Assembly: GCF_020193575.1 (NCBI RefSeq)
Contig: NZ_JADYVD010000005.1
Span: forward strand, 62,001-126,000
Length of the DNA: 64,000 nucleotides
From: Ensifer sp. IC4062
GTDB taxonomy: Bacteria > Pseudomonadota > Alphaproteobacteria > Rhizobiales > Rhizobiaceae
Reading direction: 5' to 3'
Below are positions 61,431-64,000 of the stretch, piece by piece (position 1 is the first letter of the stretch; each line of letters opens with the position of its first letter). A program made the position numbers and the translations under genes. Below the pieces are notes generated by a model that made no database searches, was not told where the DNA came from, and saw only the letters and a program-made list of their open reading frames with translations.

Positions 61431-63632
61431 ATGCCCGCCACGAAAACCCTTCTTCTGCCGCTCATTCGCGCCGCCCTCGCCGGCACCTCCGCTCTTGCTC
61501 TCGTAGCCGCCGCGCATGCGCAGGAAGCACAGCAGGAGGACACGGCGTCCAATGGCGATTCGACCGCACTCGAAACGCTGGTCGTCAACGGCGGCAGCGG
61601 CGGCGTCATCACCGCCGATGGTTATGTCGGCATCAGCAGTGCGACCGGAGCCAAAGTCGACACGCCCTTTCTTGAAACGCCGCAGTCGATCTCATCGGTA
61701 ACGGAACAGCAGTTGAGGGACCGCAATCCGCAGACGCTGCTCGAAACGCTGGCCTATACGCCGGGCACGCGAGTCAACGCGTACGGATTCGATCCGCGCT
61801 TTGACGCCTTCTTCGTCCGCGGTTTCGACGTGACATACACTGGTGTCTTCCGCGACAACCTACGCCAGCCGGGAACTGGATTTGCACTCTTCAAGAATGA
61901 ACCCTACGGCCTTGAAGGCGTGTCGATCCTGCGCGGCCCCTCGTCAGCGCTCTACGGATCGAGCAGCGCTGGCGGCCTTTACAATCTCATTACCAAGCGT
62001 CCTACGGAACAGACCCTGCGTGAGGTACAGATCCAATACGGCACCTACGAGCGCTACCAGGGACAGTTCGACTTCTCCGGGCCGATAAACGAGACGGACC
62101 CTGTCTATTACCGTCTAACCGGGCTCCTGCGCGAAGCCGACACTGAGCAGGTGGGTGTCAAGGACGACCGGATCTACGTAGCGCCTGCCCTGTCATGGAT
62201 TCCAGACGAAGGCACCAGGCTGACGATCCTCAGTGAATACTCTCGCTCAAAGACGGGCGGGACAGCTGCTAACTTCACCTGGGTGGATGACGATCAGGTC
62301 CCCCATTACACCGACTTCTTCTCGGGTGATCCGTCCTTTAACGACTCCGTCCAGGATCAGGGAAGGGTCGGTTGGGAGTTCGAGCATGACTTCGACAATG
62401 GCCTGACATTCCGTCAGAACTTTCGCATTTCCTCACTCCAAATTGAGGCCGACTATGTTTACGGTTTTGGCCAGCTCGTGCCCAATGTAGCCGGCGCGGG
62501 CAGTTACGGCTTTGAACGCGCCTCTGGCGTCCTTGACGAGCGCCTGACTGCCGCCGTCATGGACAATCAGCTCGAATATAAGTTTGAGACGGGCGCTCTC
62601 GACCACACGCTTCTCGCAGGCGTTGACGCGCAGAAGCTCCGGTACCACGCCCTCGCCGGTGGCGGAGCTGCACCTCCGATCAATATCCTAGACCCCGACT
62701 ACGGTGGTCCGATCGCCCGACCTGATTTCAGCTCACGCACCGAGCAGGACCAATGGCAGCTAGGCACCTATATTCAGGATCAGATCCGATACGACGCGTG
62801 GACGCTCACGCTTGGCGGCCGCTACGACTGGATTTCCACGGACACTGATACTATCGACCTTAAAACGGACGCGACGAGCAGCACATCGCAAACTGACAAG
62901 AAGTTTTCCGGCCGCGTCGGTCTTACGTATGAGACCGATTTCGGACTTGCGCCCTACATCAGCTATTCAACTGCATTCTCCCCAAATATCGGCATCGACT
63001 ACGATACTGGCCAGCCGCTTCGGCCCACGGAAAGCGAACAGCAGGAAGTCGGCGTCAAATATCTCCTGCCCAACAGCAATACGCTGATCACGGCTGCCAT
63101 CTTCAACATCGATCAGGAAAACGGCGTGGTCTGGGAGGTGATCAACTCCGTCAACACGCAGGTCCAGCGCGACATGCGCTCGCGCGGCTTCGAACTGGAA
63201 GCAACGACCAGCCTGGACAACGGCCTCTCCCTCACCGCGGCTTACAGCTACAACGATGTGACCATCAAGGAAGGCTCTGCCTTAACGACCGGCAAGTATG
63301 TGTCGAGCACGCCCTTCCACACGGCTTCTGTTTGGGCCTACTATCTCATACCGGAAGACACTCCCCTTTACGGCTTAAGTGTTGGCGGTGGTGCCCGCTT
63401 CATCGGATCGAGTTACGGCAACGACCAGAATACAATTAGAAACGGCTCTCGCGTGTTTTTCGACGCTTCGATCGGCTACGACTTCGCGGCTATCGACAAG
63501 AAGTATGAGGGGCTGCAGTTGCAAGTGAACGCGACCAACGTCTTCGACCGTCGCGACATCACCTGCACGTCGAACTATTGCTACCGCGATCAGGGCCGCA
63601 CCGTTATCGGCTCGCTGCGTTACAACTGGTAG
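61431..63632 (+). CDS. TonB-dependent ferrisiderophore (FhuA-type) outer-membrane receptor
   Basis: 733 residues from ATG 61431 (a TTG nine bases earlier is possible). Signal peptide ends near AAAHAQEA; the plug (about 60-185) shows ETPQSISSVTEQQL, FFVRGFDVTYTGVF and GVSILRGPSSALYGSS; the barrel ends GSLRYNW with the terminal aromatic. It is only distantly similar to the receptor at 16.2 kb, so the two likely recognise different hydroxamate siderophores. Two IRO-type operators precede it and fhuF follows after four bases. Its codons are somewhat less GC-biased than those of the neighbours, which may reflect separate acquisition. Confidence 0.93.
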   Translation: MPATKTLLLPLIRAALAGTSALALVAAAHAQEAQQEDTASNGDSTALETLVVNGGSGGVITADGYVGISSATGAKVDTPFLETPQSISSVTEQQLRDRNPQTLLETLAYTPGTRVNAYGFDPRFDAFFVRGFDVTYTGVFRDNLRQPGTGFALFKNEPYGLEGVSILRGPSSALYGSSSAGGLYNLITKRPTEQTLREVQIQYGTYERYQGQFDFSGPINETDPVYYRLTGLLREADTEQVGVKDDRIYVAPALSWIPDEGTRLTILSEYSRSKTGGTAANFTWVDDDQVPHYTDFFSGDPSFNDSVQDQGRVGWEFEHDFDNGLTFRQNFRISSLQIEADYVYGFGQLVPNVAGAGSYGFERASGVLDERLTAAVMDNQLEYKFETGALDHTLLAGVDAQKLRYHALAGGGAAPPINILDPDYGGPIARPDFSSRTEQDQWQLGTYIQDQIRYDAWTLTLGGRYDWISTDTDTIDLKTDATSSTSQTDKKFSGRVGLTYETDFGLAPYISYSTAFSPNIGIDYDTGQPLRPTESEQQEVGVKYLLPNSNTLITAAIFNIDQENGVVWEVINSVNTQVQRDMRSRGFELEATTSLDNGLSLTAAYSYNDVTIKEGSALTTGKYVSSTPFHTASVWAYYLIPEDTPLYGLSVGGGARFIGSSYGNDQNTIRNGSRVFFDASIGYDFAAIDKKYEGLQLQVNATNVFDRRDITCTSNYCYRDQGRTVIGSLRYNW

Positions 63633-63636
63633 TGCC

Positions 63637-64000
63637 ATGGCAACCAGAGGACATGAAAGCATCACGGCAACCGGCGGGGCGAAGCTCCTGTCGTCGGCCT
63701 TTGCCGGTCCGCATGCCTGGTGCAACGAGAAGATGATGCTGGCGGAAGACCTCTCCGACGGCATCCCGCTCACCACGTTCTTCGCATCGGGCGCCTTCGA
63801 ACGGGCGCTTTCGACCTATGCCGGGACGTCGAATGGCAGCGACCGGCGTGCTGTCGCCTCCATGTGGTCACTCTATTATTTCTCCTGTCTCACCATCCCC
63901 TATGTCATCGCCCGGGTCCTCGATCACCAGGCGCTGCCCATCGCATTCGACGCAATGACGGTCGCGGTTTCGGCCGACGGTCTCCCCCGCGCCTTCGGCG
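63637..64000 (+). CDS. fhuF: Siderophore-iron reductase FhuF, 3' end outside window
   Basis: ATG 63637 lies four bases after the receptor stop, and 121 codons are open to the window end. The visible part (GPHAWCNEKMMLAEDLSDGIPLT, described here as its conserved Trp-Cys and acidic run, then SMWSLYYFSCLTIPYV) is the N-terminal region of FhuF-type ferric-siderophore reductases; the C-terminal [2Fe-2S] CCxxC motif would lie beyond the window. It releases iron from the imported hydroxamate siderophore in the cytosol and is co-transcribed with the receptor. Confidence 0.85.
   Translation, partial: MATRGHESITATGGAKLLSSAFAGPHAWCNEKMMLAEDLSDGIPLTTFFASGAFERALSTYAGTSNGSDRRAVASMWSLYYFSCLTIPYVIARVLDHQALPIAFDAMTVAVSADGLPRAFG

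Overview
The window is GC-rich, densely coded alphaproteobacterial DNA, most likely from a Rhizobiaceae member close to Sinorhizobium/Ensifer and probably from a megaplasmid or chromid. Pointers to this are the ABC transporters for organic nitrogen compounds, the RIME-like intergenic palindromes, the FMN-riboswitch/RibH2 unit, TGA-N9-TCA iron operators (the RirA-type IRO known from rhizobia) in front of both siderophore receptor genes, and a carnitine dehydrogenase-thioesterase fusion typical of rhizobia. I saw no rRNA, tRNA, CRISPR, phage or insertion sequence.

Layout. 1-8.9 kb: a probable gamma-glutamylated-amine or amino-acid pathway (FAD oxidoreductase, Fe-alcohol dehydrogenase, aldehyde dehydrogenase, glutamine-synthetase-like ligase, APC permease, N-formylglutamate amidohydrolase), with an orphan ParA ATPase. 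9-14 kb: an RpiR regulator and a four-gene ABC importer. 14.1-14.9 kb: FMN riboswitch and lumazine synthase RibH2. 15-18.4 kb: AraC regulator and TonB siderophore receptor. 18.5-25.7 kb: LtrA, a LuxR-type regulator and a polyamine-type ABC importer with an SDR. 25.7-34.5 kb: a six-gene minus-strand operon and a divergent LysR-like regulator. 34.6-42.6 kb: a carnitine/gamma-butyrobetaine degradation cluster. 42.9-52.7 kb: a dipeptide-type ABC importer with two paralogous binding proteins, an XRE regulator and a CocE hydrolase. 52.9-61 kb: ACT protein, esterase, LysR regulator and a ydcSTUV-patD-like putrescine operon. 61.3-64 kb: a second siderophore receptor and fhuF, cut by the window end.

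The most interesting system is at 25.7-33.2 kb. It superficially looks like a hut (histidine) operon, but the HutH-like protein lacks the Ala-Ser-Gly MIO triad, the HutU-like protein has Ala where urocanases carry their conserved Cys, and they sit with a DUF917 (S-methyl-thiohydantoin desulfurase family) protein, a hydantoinase and an N-carbamoyl-amino-acid hydrolase. This gene set matches, step for step, the bacterial ergothioneine catabolic pathway: ergothionase, thiourocanate hydratase, thiohydantoin desulfurase, hydantoin-propionate hydrolase and N-carbamoylglutamate hydrolase, yielding trimethylamine, sulfide, ammonia, CO2 and glutamate. Its regulator is unusual in carrying two LysR-type helix-turn-helix domains in tandem. 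The adjoining carnitine/gamma-butyrobetaine cluster makes this a region devoted to trimethylammonium betaines.

Start codons were chosen by ribosome-binding site and family length and often lie downstream of the longest open frame. All functions are inferred from reading the sequence, and no database search was run.
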